Source: Paenibacillus hunanensis (GTDB taxonomy: Bacteria > Bacillota > Bacilli > Paenibacillales > Paenibacillaceae). From it: a DNA stretch of 64,000 nt. The notes under the pieces are model-generated. The model did no database searches and was not told the origin of the DNA. It saw only the letters and a list, made by a program, of their open reading frames with translations. The position numbers and the translations under genes were made by a program. Within the stretch, counting starts at the first letter, position 1. Every line of letters starts with the position of its first letter. The DNA lies in the NCBI RefSeq assembly GCF_014645615.1, contig NZ_BMMB01000004.1, forward strand, positions 310,001-374,000, written 5' to 3'. Shown here in pieces: positions 33,785-40,961 of the stretch.

Positions 33785-34471
33785 ATGAAAGACTATGATT
33801 CCATCCAGAAATTAATTATGAGCATATGCAGCTTGCATAAAGAAGCTTCATCAAATTTTTTTGAAAGTTTAAAATCTGAAAGTATAAATTTTAACAAGAA
33901 AAGCGTTAATTATGTTATTGATGAAAGTCAAAGTTCTATAAAGACTTCTTTTATTGGGCTAATTCAAGAATATCATGAGTATATAAGTTCGTTAATCATT
34001 GATATTGAATATGAATATGAGTATCCTTGTTTTGATTTTCGTGCTCGTGTCAAACAAAAAGATTCGATAATTAACAAGTTGTTACATTACAAGGTTAACA
34101 AAGAAGAAGTTGGTGGCGTGCCAATAAATAAGTGTTTGAATGATTTATTAGGATTTAGAATTACTGTGGAGAACTTTGACTACGACAATCAGGATATTTA
34201 TAATCTTTGTAATAGTATAAAAAATGAGTACAGAATAAATGGTAGAAACTCCTCTAAAGATGAATACAAAGCTACTCATATTTATTTTTACGGAGAATAT
34301 AAATACTTTCCTTGGGAGCTACAAATCTGGAATCCGAACGATGCAATTAACAATGAAATTTCTCATAAAAATCACAAAAGTAAAAGGCAATACATACATT
34401 GGCCACAAACATACGTAGAATCCATGGAAACGGAATCAGAATCCTATTCTGTAGAAGGAGGCGATAAATAG
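33785..34471 (+). CDS. RelA/SpoT-domain small alarmone synthetase-like protein (toxSAS candidate)
   Basis: The 228-residue product shows the synthetase motifs in order. They are R88-x-K90…S94…K98, a DLLGFR motif (120–125; RelA D-x-x-G-x-R), YKATH (161–165; RelA Y-R-S-x-H) and WELQIW (177–182), where RelA has E-x-Q-x-R, then SHKNHK. No HD hydrolase, TGS or ACT domain is present, so it would be synthetase-only. Pairing with a Panacea gene 1 nt downstream makes it a likely toxSAS toxin that pyrophosphorylates nucleotides or tRNA. Arg in the last motif is replaced by Trp. AT-rich, unlike the phage genes before it. Confidence 0.8.
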   Translation: MKDYDSIQKLIMSICSLHKEASSNFFESLKSESINFNKKSVNYVIDESQSSIKTSFIGLIQEYHEYISSLIIDIEYEYEYPCFDFRARVKQKDSIINKLLHYKVNKEEVGGVPINKCLNDLLGFRITVENFDYDNQDIYNLCNSIKNEYRINGRNSSKDEYKATHIYFYGEYKYFPWELQIWNPNDAINNEISHKNHKSKRQYIHWPQTYVESMETESESYSVEGGDK

Positions 34472-34472
34472 T

Positions 34473-35222
34473 ATGGTTTATCACTTTATTGCAGTATATA
34501 GCAACTATGCTGTCGGAAGACGCTATGGTTGGCATTATGCATCTAAGGAAAGACTGGAAAAAGGCAAAATTCAATTGCTTATGAAAAAAGTGGAGCAAAG
34601 CGGTGGAGAGATACAATTAGGAATTCATAAGTTATCAACAAATTCTTTGAAATGGGAATCGGTTATAGAGAAAGATTCTTTTTTTGAAGATATTATTGTC
34701 ACAGAAAACATGAAGACTTTTATCCAACAAATAACTAGTGATCGTAAATTAAGCGCTTATGATGTAGCTAAATTTATTTTATCAGTAATTCCTGTTTCTC
34801 ACTTAAAACTTCAAAAATTATTGTACTACTGTTATGCAGAATACATGGTCAAAACAGGAAATAAATTATTTACGGACAATATAGTGGCATTCAAATACGG
34901 TCCGGTTGTAGAAGATGTTTTTTACAAATACAAACATAACGGTTCTTCAGCCATTGACTATACAGAAGACGGAGAATTTTATATACACGGAGCCATTCAA
35001 GCTGCAACTCCTTCTTTTATTAGGATGATTTCGGCTGAAGATGGGATAGAGGCAGCAAGGTGTGTTGCTGATGTATTGAAAAAATATATAGAATATAGTG
35101 CTGAAGAATTAGTAAATCGAACGCATCTTCCAGGTGGCCCATGGGATTTGGTTTATAAGCCAGGAAGAAATTGCGAAATAACAGATGAAATAATAAAGAA
35201 CTTCCATCATATCGTTGAATAA
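34473..35222 (+). CDS. Panacea-domain (DUF4065/GepA-like) antitoxin
   Basis: The 249-residue product has a C-terminal Panacea domain (about residues 95–245). Its hallmarks are AYDVAKFILS, SHLKLQKLLYYCYAEYMVKT, NIVAFKYGPVVEDVFYKYK and LVNRTHLPGGPWDLV. Panacea proteins are known as broad antitoxins that neutralise different toxins, including toxSAS. An N-terminal region of about 90 residues precedes it and probably gives toxin specificity. The gene starts 1 nt after the toxin stop, and its AAGGAGGCG site lies in the toxin 3' end. Confidence 0.85.
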   Translation: MVYHFIAVYSNYAVGRRYGWHYASKERLEKGKIQLLMKKVEQSGGEIQLGIHKLSTNSLKWESVIEKDSFFEDIIVTENMKTFIQQITSDRKLSAYDVAKFILSVIPVSHLKLQKLLYYCYAEYMVKTGNKLFTDNIVAFKYGPVVEDVFYKYKHNGSSAIDYTEDGEFYIHGAIQAATPSFIRMISAEDGIEAARCVADVLKKYIEYSAEELVNRTHLPGGPWDLVYKPGRNCEITDEIIKNFHHIVE

Positions 35223-35254
35223 TTTCATTCTTTTTTTGATTTTGTAAACAAAGT

Positions 35255-35286
35255 AAAAGCCCTGTTACATTACACAGGGCTTTTTT
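35255..35286 (+). terminator. intrinsic terminator of the toxin–antitoxin operon
   Basis: AAAAGCCCTGT (35255–35265) pairs with ACAGGGCTTTT (35274–35284), with a run of six T. Confidence 0.85.
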
Positions 35287-35305
35287 ATATAATAGGAGGA
35301 TTTGT

Positions 35306-35509
35306 TTGGAAAGACCAATATACAGAGAAGTAAAAACAGATATGGAGTTATTAGCCGCTGCTTTAGCTGAAGTACGTGTGCAAGTACAGGATGAGACCAA
35401 TGCGATCGTAGATTATGGTGGACCAATCAAAGTATACAATAAGGAGTTTGTTAAAATTCAGGATACATACTACTCGCGTAAAATACATAAGTTCATAGTA
35501 AGTAAATAA
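35306..35509 (+). CDS. hypothetical protein
   Basis: The 67-residue product starts at TTG 35306 behind AGGAGGA (5-nt gap). It has a helical first half (MELLAAALAEVRVQVQ) and a beta-like basic second half. No family is recognised. It lies between two terminators, perhaps expressed by read-through of the toxin–antitoxin operon. Confidence 0.55.
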   Translation: MERPIYREVKTDMELLAAALAEVRVQVQDETNAIVDYGGPIKVYNKEFVKIQDTYYSRKIHKFIVSK

Positions 35510-35510
35510 A

Positions 35511-35547
35511 AAAACGCTCTACTGGTATTTGTCCAGTAGAGCGTTTT
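35511..35547. terminator. bidirectional terminator
   Basis: AAAACGCTCTACTGG and CCAGTAGAGCGTTTT form a perfect 15-bp stem with a 7-nt loop. It serves the small gene on the plus strand and yolD on the minus strand. Confidence 0.9.
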
Positions 35548-35554
35548 GATTATA

Positions 35555-35890
35555 TCAAAAGTCTCTGACTTCTATGATATTGGATAATTTTATTTTGATT
35601 AGACGCTCGTCTTCTTGTACATGTAACGTACGATTGATTGGATCGTACTTGGAAATAGTACCAGCCACGTCAATCACAGCATCATGTTTAAAATGTGTAA
35701 TAGTAATGATTCGCTTTTCAATCAGTGCAGCTTGAATCTTATAATTCAAATCCTCCCATTGATCTGCATCCAGTCTAGGCTTAACTACTTTTTGCTCATT
35801 TTCAGCCATTTGTCGAAGCCGTTCGCGATGCTCAGGTAAAAGCATTGCACTCCATTTCTTATTCCCACGATCCTGATATCCGTTACTCAT
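35555..35890 (-). CDS. YolD-like protein
   Basis: The 111-residue product is YolD-like: DRGNKKWSAMLLPEHRERLR at the N-terminus, then an acidic helix and a beta-barrel-like C-terminus (IAGTISKYDP style, IKLSNIIEVRDF). YolD proteins are always linked to UvrX-type Y-family polymerases in bacilli and SPbeta-type phages. Their role is unclear but is assumed to support the polymerase. The start is ATG 35890 behind TTGGAGGAC, not the TTG that forms part of this site. It overlaps uvrX by 8 nt. Confidence 0.85.
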   Translation of the reverse strand: MSNGYQDRGNKKWSAMLLPEHRERLRQMAENEQKVVKPRLDADQWEDLNYKIQAALIEKRIITITHFKHDAVIDVAGTISKYDPINRTLHVQEDERLIKIKLSNIIEVRDF

Positions 35891-37163
35891 AATGTCCTCC
35901 AAGTTTAAGCGCGCGATCTAGCCAAGTCCCAGCAGACGTCAAAGAGGCTGCTCGCATGATAGCCGACATGCCATGATCATTGATGATTTGATCCGTGGCT
36001 AATCCTAATCTGTATAATTTCTGATGATAGATACCATCGAACAGATCAACCTGTATCGCATCTTGGTGCACCATATTAGTAACGCCTACGCTAATATGAC
36101 GAATAGGTGCGTCAGTAGAATGCGATAATAGTTCCATACAGGCTAAATAGAGCGTCTTAGACAAGTTCGTAGCAGAGTAGAGGGAAGTGGATTTGCTAAA
36201 GGATGGCGTGTCTTCTCGCTTACTAAAACGTAGAGATAGGGATATGGTAAACGCGGCAGCTCGCGCTTGACGAAGTTTGCGCGCAAGCATGTCTGTGAGC
36301 TCGTAGATGACGACTGCAGCCTCATCTTGGTAATAATCGCGTACAAGTGTGATCCCATGGCTAAATCCTTTACGTGCTTCAGCAAGCGGATCAACAATGA
36401 CAGGGGAGTGATCGATCCCCCAGGCATGATAATACATTTGCTCGCCAATGATACCGAAACGTTTACTGAGTATGCGTAAAGGTGCTTTGGCGATATCACC
36501 AAGCGTAAAGATGGCCATACGATTAAGGTTGAGTTGCATGCGCCGTCCAATGCCCCAGATATGTTGCACGGGGAGCGGCCATAGGTGCTGTTTGATTTGA
36601 GGATAGTGAATAGCGGCAAGGCCGGTCTTCTTGGCATAGTTGTCTAATATGACTTTTGCTAGGAACTTGTTTGGACCAATACCTACTGCAGCGAGTAGAC
36701 CCAACTCTTTATAAATGGCACGCTTGATCATCATAGCGATATCACGAGCTGTAGCGGGGACGCCGTTTTGCGCAAAGAGATTTTCAGTACCAGTGACGTT
36801 AATCCAGGCTTCATCGATAGAATATACCTGGATCGCTTCAAGGGGAGCGAAACGGTGATAGATATGTGTGATTTGCATCGACTTTTCCAGATACAAGCCC
36901 ATGCGCGCTTTTGCAATATGTATGCGGCGGTCATCCGTTGGGATTTGATAGAGCCGGCTACCGGTTTGGATTTGATAGCGTTGTTTCAATGCGGGAGAGG
37001 CAGCCAATACCACGCCACCACGCCGGGTGACGTCACCCACAACGGCAATCATATCATGGAGGGGGTCAAGCCCTAACTCGACGGCTTCAACGGAAGCGTA
37101 GAATGATTTGAGATCCACACAGAGTATCTTGTAGTCAGGAAGCTTTGTATAGTCGATCTGCAT
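35883..37163 (-). CDS. uvrX: UvrX-like Y-family DNA polymerase
   Basis: The 426-residue product performs translesion synthesis. The catalytic acids are present: Asp in CVDLKSFYASVE (palm motif) and Asp-Glu in YSIDEAWINVTG. The nucleotide-binding part (VLAASPALKQRYQIQTGSRL) and a helix-hairpin region (HIWGIGRRMQLNLNRM) follow. The start is ATG 37163, since the GTG nine bases upstream lies in the AGGAGTG site. Together with yolD it forms the SOS-controlled pair seen in SPbeta and in chromosomes. A LexA box is at 37181–37192. Confidence 0.92.
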   Translation of the reverse strand: MQIDYTKLPDYKILCVDLKSFYASVEAVELGLDPLHDMIAVVGDVTRRGGVVLAASPALKQRYQIQTGSRLYQIPTDDRRIHIAKARMGLYLEKSMQITHIYHRFAPLEAIQVYSIDEAWINVTGTENLFAQNGVPATARDIAMMIKRAIYKELGLLAAVGIGPNKFLAKVILDNYAKKTGLAAIHYPQIKQHLWPLPVQHIWGIGRRMQLNLNRMAIFTLGDIAKAPLRILSKRFGIIGEQMYYHAWGIDHSPVIVDPLAEARKGFSHGITLVRDYYQDEAAVVIYELTDMLARKLRQARAAAFTISLSLRFSKREDTPSFSKSTSLYSATNLSKTLYLACMELLSHSTDAPIRHISVGVTNMVHQDAIQVDLFDGIYHQKLYRLGLATDQIINDHGMSAIMRAASLTSAGTWLDRALKLGGHYE

Positions 37164-37180
37164 GTTGATCACTCCTATAA

Positions 37181-37192
37181 GAACGTTTGTTC
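37181..37192 (-). promoter_or_regulatory. LexA (SOS) box of uvrX–yolD
   Basis: GAACGTTTGTTC matches the Bacillus LexA consensus GAAC-N4-GTTC perfectly in its conserved parts. It lies 18 bp upstream of the uvrX start. A TATAGG-like -10 element overlaps its downstream edge on the minus strand. LexA would repress the pair until DNA damage. Confidence 0.85.
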
Positions 37193-37300
37193 CTATATTA
37201 ACATGGGTTATGTATTTTGTAACTTAGATATTTAGATATCAAAAAGTACCGTATCAAAATGATTGATCGGTACTTTACTATGGGCACTACTAAAGAAATA

Positions 37301-37921
37301 TCAATTGGCTTTATTTTCGATTTTTTCTTTCTGTTTATAGGCCTCTTTTACGCAGAAATGGATACTTGATATCCACATATATCTAAACCATGTCAAAAAA
37401 ACTATTAATACAACTACCAAAAGTACTGATATAAGTGAAAATAGGTACTGGTGATAAATATTAATTAATCCAATATTATAAGAATCGATCTGTTCATTTA
37501 TGCTATCCTTGTAAAGCTTATGTTTAGCGCTGTAAAGAGCAACTGGATCTTTCAGCCATTCATGACTCTCTAATAGATCGGATTGTGCTTTCAAATCAAG
37601 CATAATTACATCGTGACTCCAGTCAACGTTTTTCATTGATTGCTGCATAAAGAAAGTAAGACCTCCTAGCATAGTCGTTAATAAAAATATAATGACAGTG
37701 AGAAGCAGGCCTACTTGTTTCATAAATTCATACTTCGATTCGATTCCAGAATGGATACTTGCTAGTGTTTGATAGCTTTCTTGTTTAATTAAGCTATGTT
37801 TTAGTTGTAAGTCCTCTTTTGGAGAAATTGAACCTAAGCCTAAATTGAGGATTTTACCTACACCGTATTTCTTTCTTAAATATGTGGTTACTTGGTAATC
37901 CGTGCTAAAATTCCTTCTCAG
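37301..37921 (-). CDS. two-span membrane protein with probable CTG start
   Basis: The product of about 206 residues has two strong spans (about residues 72–94, LLLTVIIFLLTTMLGGLTFF, and 160–182, YLFSLISVLLVVVLIVFLTW). An extracytoplasmic loop of about 65 residues lies between them, with basic ends. The only good ribosome binding site, AGGAGG, stands 7 nt before a CTG codon at 37921. The in-frame ATG at 37966 lies at the foot of a terminator hairpin with no such site. No family is recognised. Confidence 0.55.
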   Translation of the reverse strand: MRRNFSTDYQVTTYLRKKYGVGKILNLGLGSISPKEDLQLKHSLIKQESYQTLASIHSGIESKYEFMKQVGLLLTVIIFLLTTMLGGLTFFMQQSMKNVDWSHDVIMLDLKAQSDLLESHEWLKDPVALYSAKHKLYKDSINEQIDSYNIGLINIYHQYLFSLISVLLVVVLIVFLTWFRYMWISSIHFCVKEAYKQKEKIENKAN

Positions 37922-37966
37922 ACTAATTCCTCCTCGACTTCTACAAATTGATATTTTATTACACAT

Positions 37967-38005
37967 AAAAAACGCTCTATCAATATTTCTGACAGAGCGT
38001 TTTTT
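37967..38005. terminator. bidirectional terminator
   Basis: AAAAAACGCTCT and AGAGCGTTTTTT form a 12-bp stem with a 15-nt loop. It ends the glycine-rich peptide genes on the minus strand and separates them from the membrane protein gene. Confidence 0.85.
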
Positions 38006-38006
38006 A

Positions 38007-38279
38007 CTATGATCCCCAGCCGATGTTACTCGCTGGTTCAGAGCCTATGCCAAATCCGGCAATCAAAGGGCTGCCACCCTCGCCATGAGTGCATGTTACC
38101 TGATCGCCTAATCCATGCGTAGCAGGGCTTGTTCCTACTCCATAGCCTGCTCTTATTGGCTCTGCGCCGTCGCCATGGATTGAAGTTGGGCTACTGCCTA
38201 TACCGTAACCTGCACGAATTGGACTGTGATCCCATCCATGATGTGCTAATACTGGACTTCCGCCTTCTCCGTGAATCAT
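38007..38279 (-). CDS. glycine-rich repeat peptide B (three repeats)
   Basis: The 90-residue product consists of three copies of a 20–30-residue unit with the pattern HGEGGSPxRAGYGxGTSPA. Between them lie short linkers, one containing the only Cys (VTCTHGEGG). It ends with IGWGS, as does the paralogue upstream. There is no signal peptide or membrane span. The ATG 38279 follows AAAGGAGATGG. The pattern is compatible with a repetitive secreted, structural or precursor peptide. No family is recognised. Confidence 0.65.
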   Translation of the reverse strand: MIHGEGGSPVLAHHGWDHSPIRAGYGIGSSPTSIHGDGAEPIRAGYGVGTSPATHGLGDQVTCTHGEGGSPLIAGFGIGSEPASNIGWGS

Positions 38280-38296
38280 ATTTCCATCTCCTTTGA

Positions 38297-38449
38297 TTAT
38301 GATCCCCAACCAAAATTGTAAGCTGGAGCTGATCCTTCACCATAGCCTGCGCGTGAAGGGCTTCCACCTTCGCCGTGCATAGACATAGCAGGACTTGTAC
38401 CTACTCCGAAACCAGCTCGTACAGGATTACCACCTTCTCCATGATTCAT
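38297..38449 (-). CDS. glycine-rich repeat peptide A (two repeats)
   Basis: The 50-residue product starts at ATG 38449 behind a strong AAAGGAGGTGAT site. It contains two copies of the unit HGEGG(N/S)PxRAG(F/Y)GxG(T/S)xPA and ends in FGWGS. It is Gly/Pro/Ser-rich, lacks Cys, and has no leader sequence. The next gene, its three-repeat paralogue, starts 17 nt downstream. The strong ribosome binding sites suggest high expression. Function unknown. Confidence 0.65.
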   Translation of the reverse strand: MNHGEGGNPVRAGFGVGTSPAMSMHGEGGSPSRAGYGEGSAPAYNFGWGS

Positions 38450-38481
38450 ATGTATCACCTCCTTTGTTAAAAGATATAATC

Positions 38482-39522
38482 TCAGTTGATTATATTTAGA
38501 TAGGTTGAGACTTCATTATATACAGTCATGGCATCAGTGATACTAGTAAATGCTTGCTGCTCATAGTTAGCTTTATCATATTTTGATATTCCCTTGGCTA
38601 GTGACATAGCTTTTTGTGAATAAGCATCATATACCAAATTACAGTAAATATCTAACTTCTCAATGATTTGCTGATTAGATTGTCCGGTAGAGTTTCTTTG
38701 TGCTTCGTCTAATCTTTGTTCCAGGTATGCTTGTTCTTCAGTAAATACTTTTGTGTAATCCGTTTGTTTATCGGAACGAAGCTGGGTATAAGCCCTCATG
38801 TCTGCTGAGATCGTTTCGAAGATATTTCGCATGTCGTCTTTGGTGAGTGCGGTATCATTCGGTGTTGGCGAGTTAGGTTCGTCCGTGTCGCAAGCGTTAC
38901 ATACATAGTAATCGGCTGCCGGATCTCCAATACTATTCAAGTAAGCCAGAACGGCGCGATTTTCGTCAGGCGTTCCTTGTATCCAATCTTGTAAATTGAT
39001 CTCAATTACCTTTTTGTTTTTAATGCCGATAGTTAATTTCTGATCAGTAACGTCACCGCCGTACCCGTAATATACTATGCCATTTGTATTCAAGGTTGTT
39101 AGCGGCTTACCTAGTTTTTTTAAGGCATTTGCAGGCGGATCGCCGACTGAGGCTACACCCGGTATACCTTTTCCTTTTTCTGAAGTGATAATGTTTTGAA
39201 GAATGCCGCTTTCAAATATTAATCTTTGATTTTTATCATAAAATGCAATCAAAGTATTATATTGCTTGTCTTCTGATGGCAGCTCATATTTCATTTTATT
39301 CAATTTAGGTAAGAGATCTGAAAAAGAAGCTCCAAGTTCCCAGCCAGCATTTTTCTGATAGTCAGCGTATGTCTTTACTTTGGTTGATTGCGTTGCTGAT
39401 GACTTAGCAGTTGTAGCAGCAGTTATTGTTTCGGTAGTATGTATATTCTGAGCTGAAGAGTAGAACATAAGTCCAGCAATGGCGAAAATTACAATTGAAA
39501 CCGAGAAGTGCTTCGATCTCAT
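38482..39522 (-). CDS. secreted or membrane-anchored protein of unknown function
   Basis: The 346-residue product has an N-terminal signal or anchor (residues 4–25, FSVSIVIFAIAGLMFYSSA) and a Thr/Ser/Ala-rich linker. The middle domain contains a CNACD motif near residue 205, and the C-terminal part is helical. It is upstream of, and collinear with, the glycine-rich peptide genes. The gap is 32 nt without a terminator, so one transcript is likely. The ribosome binding site is AGAGGAG. No family is recognised. Confidence 0.65.
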   Translation of the reverse strand: MRSKHFSVSIVIFAIAGLMFYSSAQNIHTTETITAATTAKSSATQSTKVKTYADYQKNAGWELGASFSDLLPKLNKMKYELPSEDKQYNTLIAFYDKNQRLIFESGILQNIITSEKGKGIPGVASVGDPPANALKKLGKPLTTLNTNGIVYYGYGGDVTDQKLTIGIKNKKVIEINLQDWIQGTPDENRAVLAYLNSIGDPAADYYVCNACDTDEPNSPTPNDTALTKDDMRNIFETISADMRAYTQLRSDKQTDYTKVFTEEQAYLEQRLDEAQRNSTGQSNQQIIEKLDIYCNLVYDAYSQKAMSLAKGISKYDKANYEQQAFTSITDAMTVYNEVSTYLNIIN

Positions 39523-39627
39523 TATATATACTCCTCTCTAATTCATATTTAATAATAGTATATCGGTAAATAGTGGAAAAGGATTCATATTTTCATTAAA
39601 TAATTTTAATTCACACATTTTTGTTAT

Positions 39628-39664
39628 TTGTCAGTATACTAACAAGTATGTATTGACGTATAAT
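39628..39664 (+). promoter_or_regulatory. activator-type promoter of the agr-like locus with palindrome
   Basis: A perfect TATAAT (39659–39664) lacks a -35 box. In its place is an 18-bp palindrome, TTGT-C-AGTATACT-A-ACAA (39628–39645), with one mismatched pair. The start of transcription would be near 39671. This fits an activator-dependent promoter in the 172-bp region shared with the divergent secreted-protein gene. Confidence 0.45.
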
Positions 39665-39694
39665 TTGAACAACTACGTTTTCAAGAGGTGTGGA

Positions 39695-40354
39695 ATGTCA
39701 GTAGCTGTATTTATTGGGTTAGGTATTCTAGATGTGTTTGCAGTATTCGTGTTGATTTTTAAACTGTATCGACTTCCTTTATTTTTTGATTTTGTTAAGA
39801 TAATGTATTTTTGTGTCTTTGCAGCAGTCGTATCATACATAATCAGAATATTTTTAGTGATGCCTTGGATCGATATGCCACTACTGATTATCATGATGAT
39901 CTTATTCCTGAGATACATTTTAAAGATGCGAGTACTGTATGCATCCTTGGCTATCAGTGCAGGCATGAATGCTTATATAATCATTCAATTGATGATCGCA
40001 ATCCTGTTTACTAATTTTATTAGTTTTGATAAAACAGTGTTTGCGCAGGATTTAACAGCTCAATCTCAAATCATTCAGCTTACTTCAATCATTGTAGCCT
40101 ATTTAGTAGGACTCTTACTTTACAAAACAAACCGTGGATTTTCTTTTATCCCAGTTATGCCGCACGAATTCAGTATTAAGACCAAGTATAGTAAGCATAA
40201 AGCGATAATGGTCGTTACCGTTGTAGGCATGATATTTCTTGCACTGGCAATAACATTGTTGTTGCAGTTGCAAATAATTTTGCTATTGCCTGGTAGTATT
40301 ATAGCTTTTGGCTTATCTTATTATTTCTCTAAAAGGAAGGATATCGAATTATGA
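39695..40354 (+). CDS. AgrC/ComP-like polytopic membrane protein without kinase domain
   Basis: The ATG 39695 follows AGAGGTGTGGA. An in-frame TTG at 39653 would overlap the TATAAT and is rejected. The 219-residue product has about six or seven spans, with little outside the membrane except a short cytosolic loop (EFSIKTKYSKHKA). Its size and place before agrB resemble the sensor region of AgrC-like receptors, but no HisKA or HATPase follows. The 3' end overlaps agrB by 4 nt. It could be a receptor, exporter or immunity protein. Confidence 0.6.
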   Translation: MSVAVFIGLGILDVFAVFVLIFKLYRLPLFFDFVKIMYFCVFAAVVSYIIRIFLVMPWIDMPLLIIMMILFLRYILKMRVLYASLAISAGMNAYIIIQLMIAILFTNFISFDKTVFAQDLTAQSQIIQLTSIIVAYLVGLLLYKTNRGFSFIPVMPHEFSIKTKYSKHKAIMVVTVVGMIFLALAITLLLQLQIILLLPGSIIAFGLSYYFSKRKDIEL

Positions 40355-40836
40355 TAGAGTCGATATCTGTATCCTTAGCCAAGAAAATTCAACGCTCATA
40401 TCCGCCAGCGAGTGTTGAAATTATGGCGTATGAAATTGCACGTAAAATAAACTTTTGGGCAATTATAGTTTTGACTGTGTTGGTGTCTTGGAGAGTAGGT
40501 GACATGTGGGGGTCGATCTTGTCGATGTGTTCCTTTGCATTAGTGCGTTACTGGAGTGGGGGGAAACATTTCAATTTGACCTTATGTACGATCGTTTCAG
40601 TAGCTTTGTTTGTAATAACTCCTTTAATACCGATAACTCAAATTCTAATCTTATTGATTGGTGCAGTAACATTATTGGTTTTCTTTTTTAAAACCAATAG
40701 TCATCGCAGGATATATTCTTGCGTGTTCATTGTTATCGCCGCCTCCATAGATTCGTCCATACTCATTCTAACATTTTGCGCTCAAGCGATTTTATTGCTC
40801 TGGAGGGAGGACAACACGAATGAAAAAAATAGCTGA
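40351..40836 (+). CDS. agrB: AgrB-like propeptide-processing membrane endopeptidase
   Basis: The 161-residue product has the AgrB layout: an N-terminal amphipathic part, a first span (residues 34–55), the catalytic region VRYWSGGKHFNLTLC and four more hydrophobic segments. His in GGKH and the Cys six residues later correspond to the His/Cys dyad of AgrB, which cleaves the AgrD C-terminus and forms the (thio)lactone. The start overlaps the upstream membrane protein gene. The next gene, a 46-residue peptide, starts within its 3' end. Confidence 0.85.
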   Translation: MIESISVSLAKKIQRSYPPASVEIMAYEIARKINFWAIIVLTVLVSWRVGDMWGSILSMCSFALVRYWSGGKHFNLTLCTIVSVALFVITPLIPITQILILLIGAVTLLVFFFKTNSHRRIYSCVFIVIAASIDSSILILTFCAQAILLLWREDNTNEKNS

Positions 40837-40960
40837 GTTGCTATCACGAAAGCTTGAAAAAGATGCTATCAGAAGCGCTAAAGGTGACTATACAACAAAC
40901 AAGGTGTTCATTGGTAAGCAGGATTTGCCAAATGAGCTGCTAAAAAAGCTGGGTAAGTAA
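40820..40960 (+). CDS. AgrD-like signal propeptide without Cys
   Basis: The 46-codon ORF starts behind GGAGGGAGG inside the agrB end. The N-terminal 20 residues form an amphipathic helix (MKKIAELLSRKLEKDAIRSA). The C-terminal part contains QDLPNELL, like the P-x-E-L recognition tail of AgrD. The core between them (GDYTTNKVFIGK) has no Cys or Ser. A lactone would need Thr25 or Thr26, or the signal may be linear. Position and length leave little doubt that it is the AgrB substrate. Confidence 0.7.
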   Translation: MKKIAELLSRKLEKDAIRSAKGDYTTNKVFIGKQDLPNELLKKLGK

Positions 40961-40961
40961 T

